Positions 48,593-57,700 of a stretch of DNA of 64,000 nucleotides are shown in pieces. The position numbers and the translations under genes are program-made. The first letter of the stretch is position 1, and the number at the start of each line of letters is the position of its first letter. This stretch comes from Fen-1258 sp964441505. Its GTDB lineage: Bacteria > Bacteroidota > Ignavibacteria > Ignavibacteriales > Melioribacteraceae. The stretch lies in assembly GCA_964441505.1 (NCBI GenBank), contig CAYTUV010000017.1, positions 12,769 to 76,768 on the forward strand, in the 5' to 3' direction. The notes below the pieces were generated by a model. That model had not been told where the DNA came from. It saw nothing but the letters and a program-made list of their open reading frames with translations, and did not search any database.

Positions 48593-49747
48593 ATGAAAAA
48601 ATTGTTTTCACCTGGTTTAATTTTTTCTTACCCTATTCTTTTTGTTTTACTTTTATTCCTAAACTGCGAAGTTGTAAAAGTTAATAGTAGCCCCACAACC
48701 GGAGAAAACGGTGACTTTTCATTTTTTTCGGGTAAAGTTTTTGACAACAGTACATTAGCAGGTATTCCACAGGTTCAAATTTCATTAGGTGGTGTTGTAG
48801 CGGTAAGTGATGAAGGCGGCAATTTCGATCTGTCATCCACTTTGTCTGAAGGAAGTTACAATCTAACGGCCGCTAAGGATGGATACTATTCTGTCAACCG
48901 GTCAATTATAATTACATCTGCAAAACAAAATCAATCGTTCATTGTTTCGCTAAGCATGTTTCCCAAAAATCCAGATGTCAGCATCAATGCCATCACCGGA
49001 GGCACAATTGGAATAAACGGAGAACAAATTTTACAGATACCGGCTAATGCACTGTCTCAAACAACCAGTATTTCTGTAACACATATTCTCGGTGGAAGCA
49101 TTCCTGTTAAAGCATCAGATAAGTTTATCATGGAGGCTGTTGCTCTCGAACCGAACGGTTTAAACTTTCTATTGCCGGCAACTTTGCAGGTACCGATGAA
49201 TATTTCTCTGCAAGAATTTTCAAATCCCACGATACGTGCTGCATCTGTTAATCAGTCAACCAATATTTGGGAAGAATTAAGCGGCTTAATAATAAATTCT
49301 TCATCCGGAAAATTGTCCTTGCCAATAAATCATTTTAGTTACATAGTATTTTATATTTCTATGCAGAATATCCGTTTGACTTTTCAATCATACAAAGATT
49401 CCGTAACTGCGACTACAGCCATTGCCAATTGTGACATGGATAAAGTCACACAAAAAGTGACTATCTCCCCAAGAATAAATTTTAGCACTATCTCAAGCGC
49501 CATAATCGAAACAAATTTGGGAATAAATCTAACTTCATCGGTTACTCGAATTGGAAGTATGACCCATAAGAAGTATGAAAAAATCCATCAACTACAATAT
49601 CAACTTTCCGGAATAAGGTATGTAATCGAAAAATTCAGTGCTGGTTCCTGGAGCCAAATCGCTTCAGTGGATAGTCCGATTTCAATTGTTTTCTCATTAA
49701 AGGAAATCGGTATTTGCCATGATCAGGGAAGAATCGGTTCACTATAG
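48593..49747 (+). CDS. Lipoprotein with carboxypeptidase-regulatory-like domain
   Basis: The start MKKLFSPGLIF gives 384 residues with a lipobox (LLLFLNCEV); an upstream in-frame extension is unlikely. Residues 40-120 form a carboxypeptidase-regulatory-like domain (LAGIPQVQISLGGVVAVSDE). Residues 125-260 look like a ZU5-type beta domain (IGINGEQILQIPANALSQTT). The rest is unrecognised. Probably a surface lipoprotein. Confidence 0.7.
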   Translation: MKKLFSPGLIFSYPILFVLLLFLNCEVVKVNSSPTTGENGDFSFFSGKVFDNSTLAGIPQVQISLGGVVAVSDEGGNFDLSSTLSEGSYNLTAAKDGYYSVNRSIIITSAKQNQSFIVSLSMFPKNPDVSINAITGGTIGINGEQILQIPANALSQTTSISVTHILGGSIPVKASDKFIMEAVALEPNGLNFLLPATLQVPMNISLQEFSNPTIRAASVNQSTNIWEELSGLIINSSSGKLSLPINHFSYIVFYISMQNIRLTFQSYKDSVTATTAIANCDMDKVTQKVTISPRINFSTISSAIIETNLGINLTSSVTRIGSMTHKKYEKIHQLQYQLSGIRYVIEKFSAGSWSQIASVDSPISIVFSLKEIGICHDQGRIGSL

Positions 49748-49889
49748 GGTAAGTCTCAAAGTAGTTCTACGTTCTGTGAATAGAACCATGTAAAATGTAA
49801 GTGTGCAGTAAACATATTAATCAGCAGGAACAATGAAACATATCGCAAGTAACTTCTTTTTCTGATGACGATTAATATTCTTCAACCGA

Positions 49890-50327
49890 CTAACCTCGTT
49901 CCCCTTTAATATAATGTTCAAGCTGACTTATTAGAAACTCTTTTTCATCTATGACAGCTTTAACCACGTCTCCAATTGAAATGATACCCTCGAGTTTTTC
50001 TTTTTCTATTACCGGAAGATGTCTAACACGTTTATCAATCATAAGAGCCATACACTCTTCGGTGCTGTAGGAAGGTTCGACGTAAAAAATAGTAGAAGAC
50101 ATTATTTCCTGCACCAATGTATCTTTCGATAATTTTCCAAGTAGAACTACTTTTCTGGCATAATCACGTTCGGTAAGAATTCCGGCAACTTTATTATCCT
50201 TCATAACAAGTAAAGCCCCCGTGTTTTTTTCTGCCATTAGTTGAAGAGCGGCAAAGACGGTTGTATCGGGTGAAACTGACCAGACCTGATTTCCTTTGTT
50301 GAGAAGAATTTCTCTAACTGTTTTCAT
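49890..50327 (-). CDS. Tandem CBS-domain protein
   Basis: A 145-residue protein of two CBS domains (about 8-65 and 75-135): VFAALQLMAEKNTGALLVMK, AGILTERDYARKVVL, LMIDKRVRHLPVIEKEKLEG and IISIGDVVKAVI. Stand-alone CBS pairs bind adenine nucleotides and act as energy sensors. No partner enzyme is next to it. Confidence 0.9.
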   Translation of the reverse strand: MKTVREILLNKGNQVWSVSPDTTVFAALQLMAEKNTGALLVMKDNKVAGILTERDYARKVVLLGKLSKDTLVQEIMSSTIFYVEPSYSTEECMALMIDKRVRHLPVIEKEKLEGIISIGDVVKAVIDEKEFLISQLEHYIKGERG

Positions 50328-50706
50328 GGTAGATACCTTTTGATTTATAGATCAACAAACTTTTTAGGGATCCTTTCAAATCTCCTTCGGTGTAAATTGT
50401 TTCTTATTAAAACTTCCCCGCACATTTCTTTTGTGAATATTCAAATAAATGTTATTATAATCAAATATTAATGGGGAGTTATTGCTTTTCTATGGGTTTG
50501 TGAAATTCTGTGGGTAGGTATTAAGAATAGAACGGAGGTACAGCTCCACTTTCCTGCATATAGGACTAAATACATGGCTATTATAAGATTCGATACGGAA
50601 TTTAGAATTCACACATTAAAGAATATTTACTACCTCCAATTAATGTCTATAGAACCTTCTAAAAATTAAGTATTTTCGCCAATACAAAATCAGCTGATAC
50701 ACATCA
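50328..50706. other. Intergenic region between the CBS protein and gatB
   Basis: This 379-base divergent gap has no convincing gene or RNA. It is AT-rich with a single GC-richer patch (GAACGGAGGTACAGCTCC near 50530). TATTTTCG at about 50673 could be a -7 element for gatB. Nothing else is recognised. Confidence 0.5.
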
Positions 50707-52155
50707 ATGGATTCAAAATACGAGGCAGTGATTGGTTTGGAGGTTCATGCACAACTCCTGACCGATACAAAAATATTTTGCGGATGTTCAACCCGGTTTG
50801 ACTCCCCTCCGAATACAAATATTTGTCCGGTTTGTCTTGGCCATCCCGGGGTTCTCCCTGTCATGAATAAAAAGGTTGTTGAGTTTACTGTTTTGATGGG
50901 ACTTGCGACAGAATGCAAAATAAACGAGCGGTCTATCTTCGCACGGAAAAATTATTTTTATCCCGATCTTCCGAAAGGTTATCAAATCTCTCAACTCGAA
51001 GAACCAATTTGTGAACATGGAAAGATTGCAATAGAATTGAAAGATGGCTCTAAGAGAGAAATCGGGATAACCAGAATTCATATGGAAGAAGATGCAGGCA
51101 AATCGATTCACGATCAGGGATATGATACACTAATAGATGTTAACAGGTGCGGTACCCCACTAATAGAAATTGTGAGTGAACCAGATATTCATACTGCTGA
51201 AGAAGCTTATCTCTATCTTACAAAATTAAAACAGATAGTAATTTATCTCGGAATTTGTGACGGCAATATGGAGGAAGGATCTCTCAGATGCGATGCAAAT
51301 ATCTCTATTCGATTAAAGGGCGAAACAAAATTAGGAACAAAGACTGAAGTGAAAAACATGAACTCGTTCCGTAATGTTGAAAAAGCAATTGAGTTCGAGA
51401 TCGAAAGACAGATAGATATTCTGGAAGATGGCGGCAGAATTACTCAGCAGACACTTCTGTGGAACGCGGATCAAAGCAACGTTCTGCCGATGCGCAGTAA
51501 AGAGGAAGCCCATGATTACCGATACTTTCCCGATCCCGATTTGATGCCGATTGTTATTGATCAAGATTGGAAGAACAGAATTGCGCTAGCAATGCCCGAA
51601 CTTCCTGAGAAGAGAAGAAACAGGTTTATTGAACAATATTCGCTGCCAAAGTATGATGCCGAGATTCTAACATCATCACGTGAATTAGCAGATTATTACG
51701 AAAAAATTTTAGAAGTTACTGATGATTATAAATCCGCAAGCAACTGGGTGATGACCGAGGTTCTCAAGAATATTAATGATCAGAAAATATCGGTTGGTCA
51801 ATTTCCAGTTTCTGCCGGGAATCTCGGTAAGTTGATAAAGATGATTAATGAAAATATAATCAGTGGAAAAATAGCTAAGGATATTTTTCCTGAAATGCTA
51901 GCCGCTAACGCAGATCCAAACGAAATTGTGAAAGAGAAGAATCTGGTTCAGATAACCGATACTTCAGAGATCGAAGCAGTGATTGAAAGAATTCTATCAG
52001 CAAATCAAAAGCAAATAGAAGAATTTTTGAGCGGGAAAGATAAAGTGATCGGTTTCTTCGTCGGACAGATTATGAAAGAAACAAAAGGTAAAGCAAATCC
52101 TGCGATTGTGAATGAATTGTTGAAAAGTAAACTGGAGAGTAAGAGAGGACAATAG
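50707..52155 (+). CDS. gatB: Aspartyl/glutamyl-tRNA amidotransferase subunit B
   Basis: A 482-residue GatB. It has YEAVIGLEVHAQL, CPVCLGHPGVLPVMN, FARKNYFYPDLPKGYQISQ, SLRCDANISIR, and the zinc-linked N-terminal Cys residues (FCGCSTRF, CPVC). The C-terminal GatB/YqeY helical domain fills about 330-480. It phosphorylates the tRNA-bound Glu or Asp within GatCAB. gatC is 35 kb away. Confidence 0.96.
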   Translation: MDSKYEAVIGLEVHAQLLTDTKIFCGCSTRFDSPPNTNICPVCLGHPGVLPVMNKKVVEFTVLMGLATECKINERSIFARKNYFYPDLPKGYQISQLEEPICEHGKIAIELKDGSKREIGITRIHMEEDAGKSIHDQGYDTLIDVNRCGTPLIEIVSEPDIHTAEEAYLYLTKLKQIVIYLGICDGNMEEGSLRCDANISIRLKGETKLGTKTEVKNMNSFRNVEKAIEFEIERQIDILEDGGRITQQTLLWNADQSNVLPMRSKEEAHDYRYFPDPDLMPIVIDQDWKNRIALAMPELPEKRRNRFIEQYSLPKYDAEILTSSRELADYYEKILEVTDDYKSASNWVMTEVLKNINDQKISVGQFPVSAGNLGKLIKMINENIISGKIAKDIFPEMLAANADPNEIVKEKNLVQITDTSEIEAVIERILSANQKQIEEFLSGKDKVIGFFVGQIMKETKGKANPAIVNELLKSKLESKRGQ

Positions 52156-52233
52156 AACACAGATCGTTATGATCGTTTATGATGTGTTATGATTTATCTA
52201 AAGAAATCATAATCATCATAAAAATCTGCGTTC
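52155..52233. repeat. Hairpin repeat between gatB and ribH
   Basis: The ends GAACACAGAT and ATCTGCGTTC are inverted copies with one mismatch. Inside, TTATGATTT on the left faces AAATCATAATCATCAT on the right. It fills the convergent gap and its left end overlaps the gatB stop. It shares words with 43307-43352 and with the GxxExxY cassette ends. Confidence 0.75.
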
Positions 52234-52240
52234 CATTTTT

Positions 52241-52705
52241 TTAAAGTTTTTTAATCAAATCAGCCATTTCAATCGCGCTGAGCGCCGCATCCCAGCCTTT
52301 GTTACCGCTTTTGGTACCAGCACGTTCAAATGCTTGCTCGATTGAATCGGAAGTGATGATTCCGAAAATTACAGGCACACCGCTTTCCATCGAAACGCTG
52401 GCTATTCCTTTTGATACTTCTGCCGCAACATAATCAAAGTGAGGAGTTGCGCCGCGAATGACTGCGCCAAGGCAGATTACAGCATCAAACTTTTTTGATT
52501 CAGCCATTTTCTTTGCCGCCATAGGGATTTCGAATGACCCCGGTACGAAGGCTACAGTAATTTCATCCTCGTTCGCACCATGACGCGCCAAACAATCGAA
52601 CGCACCGGAGAGCAGACTTTTAGAAATCATTTCATTGAATCGGGATACAACTATTCCAAATTTTTTACCTTCGGCATTTAACTGACCTTCAATCATTCTT
52701 GCCAT
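52241..52705 (-). CDS. ribH: 6,7-dimethyl-8-ribityllumazine synthase
   Basis: A 154-residue lumazine synthase that joins ribitylaminouracil with dihydroxybutanone phosphate. Family motifs: FGIVVSRFNE, VPGSFEIPMAAKKM, VICLGAVIRGATPHFDYV and GTKSGNKGWDAALSAIEM. It ends the riboflavin operon, 17 nt after ribBA. Confidence 0.96.
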   Translation of the reverse strand: MARMIEGQLNAEGKKFGIVVSRFNEMISKSLLSGAFDCLARHGANEDEITVAFVPGSFEIPMAAKKMAESKKFDAVICLGAVIRGATPHFDYVAAEVSKGIASVSMESGVPVIFGIITSDSIEQAFERAGTKSGNKGWDAALSAIEMADLIKKL

Positions 52706-52722
52706 ATATACTCCATTAATTA

Positions 52723-53961
52723 TTAATTTTTTTTATGAGGAATAAAGCTTAACAGGTGTCCAAGTTTTTCATGTTTTGTCTTTAAATACTTTTCATTTTT
52801 CTCGTTCGGTTCAATTTCAATGGGGATACGTTCGACAATTTCAAGATCATATCCTCTGAGCCCGATAATTTTTTTGGGATTGTTAGTCATTAATCGAATC
52901 TTTTTCAAACCGAGATCTTTTAGAATTTGGGCACCGATTCCGTAATCTCTTAAATCAGCTTTGAATCCGAGCATCTCATTAGCTTCAACGGTGTCGCTGC
53001 CGTCTTCTTGAAGTCCGTAAGCTAAAAGTTTGTTTACCAAACCAATGCCTCTTCCTTCCTGCCTCATATAAAGAAGAACACCTTTCCCCGCTTTCTCAAT
53101 CATCATCAAAGCAGTAGTAAGCTGGTCACCGCAATCGCAGCGCAAAGAACCGAACACATCACCCGTCAGGCATTCAGAATGGACACGGACGAGTACAGGT
53201 TCACCACCTTCAATGTCTCCCTTTACAAGAGCTATCGGATTATCAGTCGCATCAAGAAGACTTTCATATAGATGCAATTTGAAATTTCCAAATCGTGAAG
53301 GCATATCAACTACAATGCGGCATCTAACTAGCTTTTCTTTTTTCCTCCTGTATTCGATAAGATCCGCGATAGTAATAATCTTGAGATTATTTTTCTCCGC
53401 AAATTCCAAAAGCTTTGGAGTCCTTGCCATTGAACCGTCTGCATCCATGATTTCGCATAAAATACCAGCTGGCTTCAATCCAGATAGGCGGGCAAGATCA
53501 ACTGCAGCCTCTGTATGTCCGGCACGATTCAATACGCCTCCCTCCTTGGCAATTAAAGGAAAGATATGACCCGGGCGTGCAAAGTCTGTTGGTTTCGAGT
53601 TTTCATCTGCCACAGCCAAAATTGTTTTCGTTCTGTCATGTGTAGAAATTCCGGTTGTCGTATCATGTATATAATCTATCGAGACCGTGAATGGAGTTTG
53701 GTGAAGCGCAGTATTTTCTTCAACCATCAGTTCCAAATTCAATTCTTGTGCGCGCTGTTCCGTAACTGCGAGACATAAAATTCCACGTGCCTCTCGAGTG
53801 ATAAAATTTACATCCTCCGGCTGAACAAGCTCGGCAGCCATTATTAAGTCGCCTTCGTTCTCACGGTCTGCATCATCAACCACAACAAGCATCTTTCCTT
53901 TTCTGAAATCAGTAATTGCTTCTTCTATAGTATTCATTTTCAGAATTAATTCATCAACCAT
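52723..53961 (-). CDS. ribBA: Bifunctional DHBP synthase / GTP cyclohydrolase II
   Basis: A 412-residue fusion. The N-terminal half is 3,4-dihydroxy-2-butanone 4-phosphate synthase (VVVDDADRENEGDLIMAAE, HDRTKTI, RPGHIFPLIA, RAGHTEAAVDLARL). The C-terminal half (from about 210) is GTP cyclohydrolase II, with zinc ligands in HSECLTGDVFGSLRCDCG and the RQEGRGIGL motif. It starts 1 nt after the ribE stop; a second Met (53937) is possible. Confidence 0.96.
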   Translation of the reverse strand: MVDELILKMNTIEEAITDFRKGKMLVVVDDADRENEGDLIMAAELVQPEDVNFITREARGILCLAVTEQRAQELNLELMVEENTALHQTPFTVSIDYIHDTTTGISTHDRTKTILAVADENSKPTDFARPGHIFPLIAKEGGVLNRAGHTEAAVDLARLSGLKPAGILCEIMDADGSMARTPKLLEFAEKNNLKIITIADLIEYRRKKEKLVRCRIVVDMPSRFGNFKLHLYESLLDATDNPIALVKGDIEGGEPVLVRVHSECLTGDVFGSLRCDCGDQLTTALMMIEKAGKGVLLYMRQEGRGIGLVNKLLAYGLQEDGSDTVEANEMLGFKADLRDYGIGAQILKDLGLKKIRLMTNNPKKIIGLRGYDLEIVERIPIEIEPNEKNEKYLKTKHEKLGHLLSFIPHKKN

Positions 53962-53962
53962 C

Positions 53963-54604
53963 TTAGTACCCTAGATTCTTAAACCAGTTATCTGTTAATT
54001 TGCTTCTATCATCCTTCGAACTAATCAGAATTTTCTCAACATACTTAGCAAATATATCTGTTTCGATGTTTACTCTATCTCCGGTTTTTCTCTTCTTCAG
54101 ATTCGTGTTGTTCCAGGTGTGAGGTATTATCGATATAGTAATTTTCCGGTCAATAATATGAGCAACAGTTAAACCGATACCGTCAATCGTGATTGATCCT
54201 TCATCAGCAACATATTTAACATTCTCTTTTGGAATTTCAATTTCAAGAGAAAAATTTTCTCCGAGTTTTGTTAATTGTGTAATAACTCCAATACCATTAA
54301 TATGACCAAGTACCAAATGACCGCCAAACCGGTCGGAAAGACGCAATGCCCTTTCAAGATTTAATTCACAGTTTTGATTAACATTCGCGAAAGTAGTTTT
54401 GTTAAGTGTTTCACCAACGGCATCACACCAAAAGAAATTGTTATCAATTTTTGTAACGGTCAGACATACACCGCTGACACAAACGGAGTCATCAATTTTC
54501 AGGTCATCAAAAATTTTCGAACCTGAAATTTTAAGACGTTTTCCGCCTGAAATACTATCAACCGAAATTAATCTTCCGATTTCTTCTATTATTCCTGTAA
54601 ACAT
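53963..54604 (-). CDS. ribE: Riboflavin synthase alpha subunit
   Basis: A 213-residue enzyme made of two lumazine-binding repeats. It begins MFTGIIEEIG, as usual; SVCVSGVCLTVTKI and SITIDGIGLTVAHI mark the two repeats; FGGHLVLGHING is also typical. It makes riboflavin from two lumazine molecules. It lies between ribD and ribBA. Confidence 0.96.
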   Translation of the reverse strand: MFTGIIEEIGRLISVDSISGGKRLKISGSKIFDDLKIDDSVCVSGVCLTVTKIDNNFFWCDAVGETLNKTTFANVNQNCELNLERALRLSDRFGGHLVLGHINGIGVITQLTKLGENFSLEIEIPKENVKYVADEGSITIDGIGLTVAHIIDRKITISIIPHTWNNTNLKKRKTGDRVNIETDIFAKYVEKILISSKDDRSKLTDNWFKNLGY

Positions 54605-54631
54605 GCCGTAAAAATATCAACTCTCGCTGAT

Positions 54632-55720
54632 TTAAACACTATCAATTCGTTTAAATATTCTTTTTTCATCCGGAGGAAGTGCTTCAATCGATTCCAATTT
54701 GAGGTTTTGCTGTATTTCTCCTTCGAATGCTTGGATTCCTTTACCAAAAATTGCCGGTGACTCGAGAATAATCATCTCATCAATCAGATCTTTTCTGATA
54801 AACTGTGAAAAAATGTCTGCCCCCCCCTCAACAAACACCGAACCGATATTTTTAGAGTATAATAATCTCGTTACAACACACATATCAAGTTTGCCGGTTG
54901 AATCCGGGAACATCTCAATAATTCGAACACCTTTGTCACGCAACTTCTTTTTCTTATCATCGTCCGCTGTCTTTGAGGTGAAAATCCAGGTTAGATTTTT
55001 CCACTCATCATTAAATACGTTTGAATTTATTCTGGAAGTCAGCGCTCCGTCAATAATAACACGGATGGGATTCCTTCCATTAACCTTTCTGACGGTCAAT
55101 CTAGGATTATCAACATTAATCGTATTTGCGCCAACTAACACAGCATCGAATATTGATCTTTGATGATGAACAAAAATATCCGCGTTCTCAGATGTGATCT
55201 TTGTTCGCTGCGAACCAGGTGAATTTATCATTCCGTCTTTTGACTGCGCGATTTTCACTGTGATGTAAGGAATCTTTTTACGCACAGTCTTGAAATAAAA
55301 TCTGTTCAGCTTTTCACCATAATCGGCGAAAACACCGCTGGTCACTTCAATTCCAGCCGCGGTTAATTTTAAAACTCCATTCCCATTAACCGCAGGATTA
55401 GGATCAAGATTGCTAAAGACAACCCGCTTAATTCCGCTTTTAATAATCAGAGGTACACAGGGAGGTGTTTGCTTATCGGTATGACAGCATGGTTCCAGAT
55501 TACAGTACAATGTTGCGCCTGTTAAGTCACGATCTGTAGAAAAAATTGCATCGGCCTCCCCATGATCTGCACCGTATTTTTTGTGATATCCTTCCGAAAT
55601 CACTTCGTCATCTTTTACTATTACTGCACCTACAAGAGGATTTGGTGAGACCAGTCCTCTTCCGTTGCGTGCAAGTTCAAAACATCTTTGAATGTATTCA
55701 TAATCTCTGCTGTTCATCAT
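54632..55720 (-). CDS. ribD: Bifunctional deaminase/reductase RibD
   Basis: A 362-residue fusion. The deaminase part (about 5-145) has HGEADAI and LEPCCHTDKQTPPC zinc motifs; the spacing between the two Cys is one residue longer than in E. coli RibD. The reductase part (about 150-362) has ITVKIAQSKDGMI, GANTINVDNPRLTVR and VEGGADIFSQFI. Its start overlaps the rmlD-like stop in a TAATG junction, so the two are translationally coupled. Confidence 0.95.
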   Translation of the reverse strand: MMNSRDYEYIQRCFELARNGRGLVSPNPLVGAVIVKDDEVISEGYHKKYGADHGEADAIFSTDRDLTGATLYCNLEPCCHTDKQTPPCVPLIIKSGIKRVVFSNLDPNPAVNGNGVLKLTAAGIEVTSGVFADYGEKLNRFYFKTVRKKIPYITVKIAQSKDGMINSPGSQRTKITSENADIFVHHQRSIFDAVLVGANTINVDNPRLTVRKVNGRNPIRVIIDGALTSRINSNVFNDEWKNLTWIFTSKTADDDKKKKLRDKGVRIIEMFPDSTGKLDMCVVTRLLYSKNIGSVFVEGGADIFSQFIRKDLIDEMIILESPAIFGKGIQAFEGEIQQNLKLESIEALPPDEKRIFKRIDSV

Positions 55721-56607
55721 TAAGCTTTTACCCCGTTTAAAATTTCTTTAATTGAATCGCGGCAGTTTTTCATGTTTATTCCATAGGATTGAAGCTTTTC
55801 CGTACTCAAAGAAACATCCGCAACTTTGTAGGTAAGTCCTGCTTCTTCCATTGTTCTTCCAATGAGTAAACTTTTATTGAAGCCCGCCTCTTCGCAAAGT
55901 ATCTCTCCCAGTTCGTATCTGGAAAGCCTCTCTTGGCCTGCGAAATTAATTATTTCCCCATGAATATTCATCTCGATCAACTGAGAGATTTTGCCGGCTG
56001 CTTCATGTAAAGCAAGCGGTGTACGGAATTGATCTGTAAACAATTTAACTGTTTCACCCTTTAAAAGGCTTTCGTACATCAGATGAAAATTATTCCGTGA
56101 ATGATTTAATCCGAATCCAATCAGCAGTGCTTCGCGTAAAATGATGTAATTCTCAAATGTCTCCTGAATTTTTTTCTCTCCCATTAATTTTGTCTCGGCA
56201 TATAGGGAGATTGGAATTAGCTTCGCATCTTCACGCAACATTGATCCGCGGTAGCCTGCATATACCAGATCTGTTGATAGGTAAACTAACTTAGAATTAT
56301 ACCTCTCACATAATTCGGCAAGTTTCTTTGTTGCATTTACATTTATGTTATAAACAAGTTCGGCGGGAAGAAGATCTGCTTTCTCCGGATTTGATACAGC
56401 GGCTGTGTGAATTACTACATCCGGTTTAAAAGTAAAAAATACTTCTTCCAATTTTTTGTAATCTGTAACTGACGCTTTCAGGTTTTTAAAACTTCCGCAA
56501 TTCCCGATGTTCGATTGGTATTGAGTTAATATTTCATGTTTCCTGCTAAGCTCTATATTGAGATACTGCCCCAGCAATCCGCTTTCGCCAGTGATAAATA
56601 TTTTCAT
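55720..56607 (-). CDS. RmlD-like sugar-nucleotide reductase (SDR)
   Basis: A 295-residue extended short-chain dehydrogenase of the RmlD_sub_bind family. It has the Rossmann motif FITGESGLLGQYL, VVIHTAAVSNPEKAD and the catalytic SLYAETKLMGEK (YxxxK). It may reduce dTDP-4-keto-rhamnose or a related sugar. It is the first gene of the riboflavin operon and couples to ribD, an unexpected pairing; the link is probably only regulatory. Confidence 0.85.
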   Translation of the reverse strand: MKIFITGESGLLGQYLNIELSRKHEILTQYQSNIGNCGSFKNLKASVTDYKKLEEVFFTFKPDVVIHTAAVSNPEKADLLPAELVYNINVNATKKLAELCERYNSKLVYLSTDLVYAGYRGSMLREDAKLIPISLYAETKLMGEKKIQETFENYIILREALLIGFGLNHSRNNFHLMYESLLKGETVKLFTDQFRTPLALHEAAGKISQLIEMNIHGEIINFAGQERLSRYELGEILCEEAGFNKSLLIGRTMEEAGLTYKVADVSLSTEKLQSYGINMKNCRDSIKEILNGVKA

Positions 56608-56679
56608 TTTGGGCCATCATTCCGGAATTTTCATAACAATAATATTATCTTTAATTGAGAAACAAAATTAATTCGGGAA

Positions 56680-56772
56680 CTGATTCGTAATCTTGCTCGT
56701 GTTTGTAATCCTGATCAAAAACTGAGCAAGGGCATTAACAAGAGCATGAACAAGATCAAGAGCATGAAAAAT
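56680..56772. repeat. GAGCAAG/GAGCATG low-complexity repeat
   Basis: CTTGCTCGTG at the left faces CTGAGCAAGG, then follows a run of AACAAGAGCATGAACAAGAT-like units. It lies directly before the nfo gene and may serve in its leader or be a dispersed repeat. Confidence 0.5.
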
Positions 56773-56786
56773 TGAAAGGCAATAAT

Positions 56787-57641
56787 ATGAAGCACCTTCT
56801 TGGCGCGCATGTATTCGTTAACGGCGGAGTTGATTCTGCAATTGACGGCGGGGTATCACTCGGTTTTACCGCAATTCAGCTATTTACAAAAAACAACAAC
56901 CGGTGGGTATCCAAAGATCTTACGGAAAAAGAGATAACTGCTTTCAAAGAAAAACAGAGTAAGTCGAACATAAAAGTAGTCGTATCTCACGATTCGTATT
57001 TGATAAATCTCTGCGCACAAGATCAGGAAAATCTTGAAAAATCACGTAGGTCTTTTCTTGATGAACTTAGGCGCTGCGAACAACTCGATATTCCATATTT
57101 AAATTTTCATCCCGGTTCTCACGGCGGACAAGGCGAAGAGGAAGGATTAAAGATCATAGCTGAATCCCTCAACATTGCGCACGAACAGACAAAAGATTTT
57201 AAAGTAATGAGCATGCTCGAAGCAACAGCCGGGCAAGGCAATGCTCTTGGTTACCGTTTTGAACAGCTTAAGAAGATAATTAATATGATTGATGCGAAAG
57301 AGCGCATGTGCGTCTGCATCGATACCGCTCATATCTGGGCTGCCGGTTACAATATTAAAGATGCTAAGGAATATAAAAAAGTAATCGCAGAATTTGATGA
57401 CATTATTGGTTTGGACTTATTGAAATGCATTCACATGAACGACAGCAAGAAAGATCTGGGCAGTCGTGTGGATAGACACGATCATATCGGTTTAGGATTT
57501 ATTGGGGTTGAAGGCTTTACCAACATTATGAATGATAAGAAACTTGAGAAAGTACCAAAGATATTAGAAACCCCTAAAGAGAAAGATCAGAAAGAAGATT
57601 TGGAGAATATTAAAGTGCTTTTAAGTCTCGTAAAAAAATAA
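56787..57641 (+). CDS. nfo: Endonuclease IV
   Basis: From the ATG at 56787 (AAAGG upstream) the product has 284 residues. It is a TIM-barrel AP endonuclease with zinc ligands in FHPGSHGG, LEATAGQGNALG, CIDTAHIWAAGY, CIHMNDSKKDLGSRVDRHDHIGLG and ILETPKE. It cuts 5' to abasic sites in base excision repair. It pairs in function with the uracil-DNA glycosylase at 60 kb. Confidence 0.95.
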   Translation: MKHLLGAHVFVNGGVDSAIDGGVSLGFTAIQLFTKNNNRWVSKDLTEKEITAFKEKQSKSNIKVVVSHDSYLINLCAQDQENLEKSRRSFLDELRRCEQLDIPYLNFHPGSHGGQGEEEGLKIIAESLNIAHEQTKDFKVMSMLEATAGQGNALGYRFEQLKKIINMIDAKERMCVCIDTAHIWAAGYNIKDAKEYKKVIAEFDDIIGLDLLKCIHMNDSKKDLGSRVDRHDHIGLGFIGVEGFTNIMNDKKLEKVPKILETPKEKDQKEDLENIKVLLSLVKK

Positions 57642-57700
57642 TTGAGAATTTAGAATTGCGAATGGAGAATTATTAAATCGAAAATCGTAATTTTAAAATT

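Noticed and set aside
56608..56680. Possible FMN riboswitch before the riboflavin operon
   Set aside because: None of the conserved RFN words (AGGG..., GAUUCAGU-like) was found in the leader of the rmlD-like gene or of ribD.
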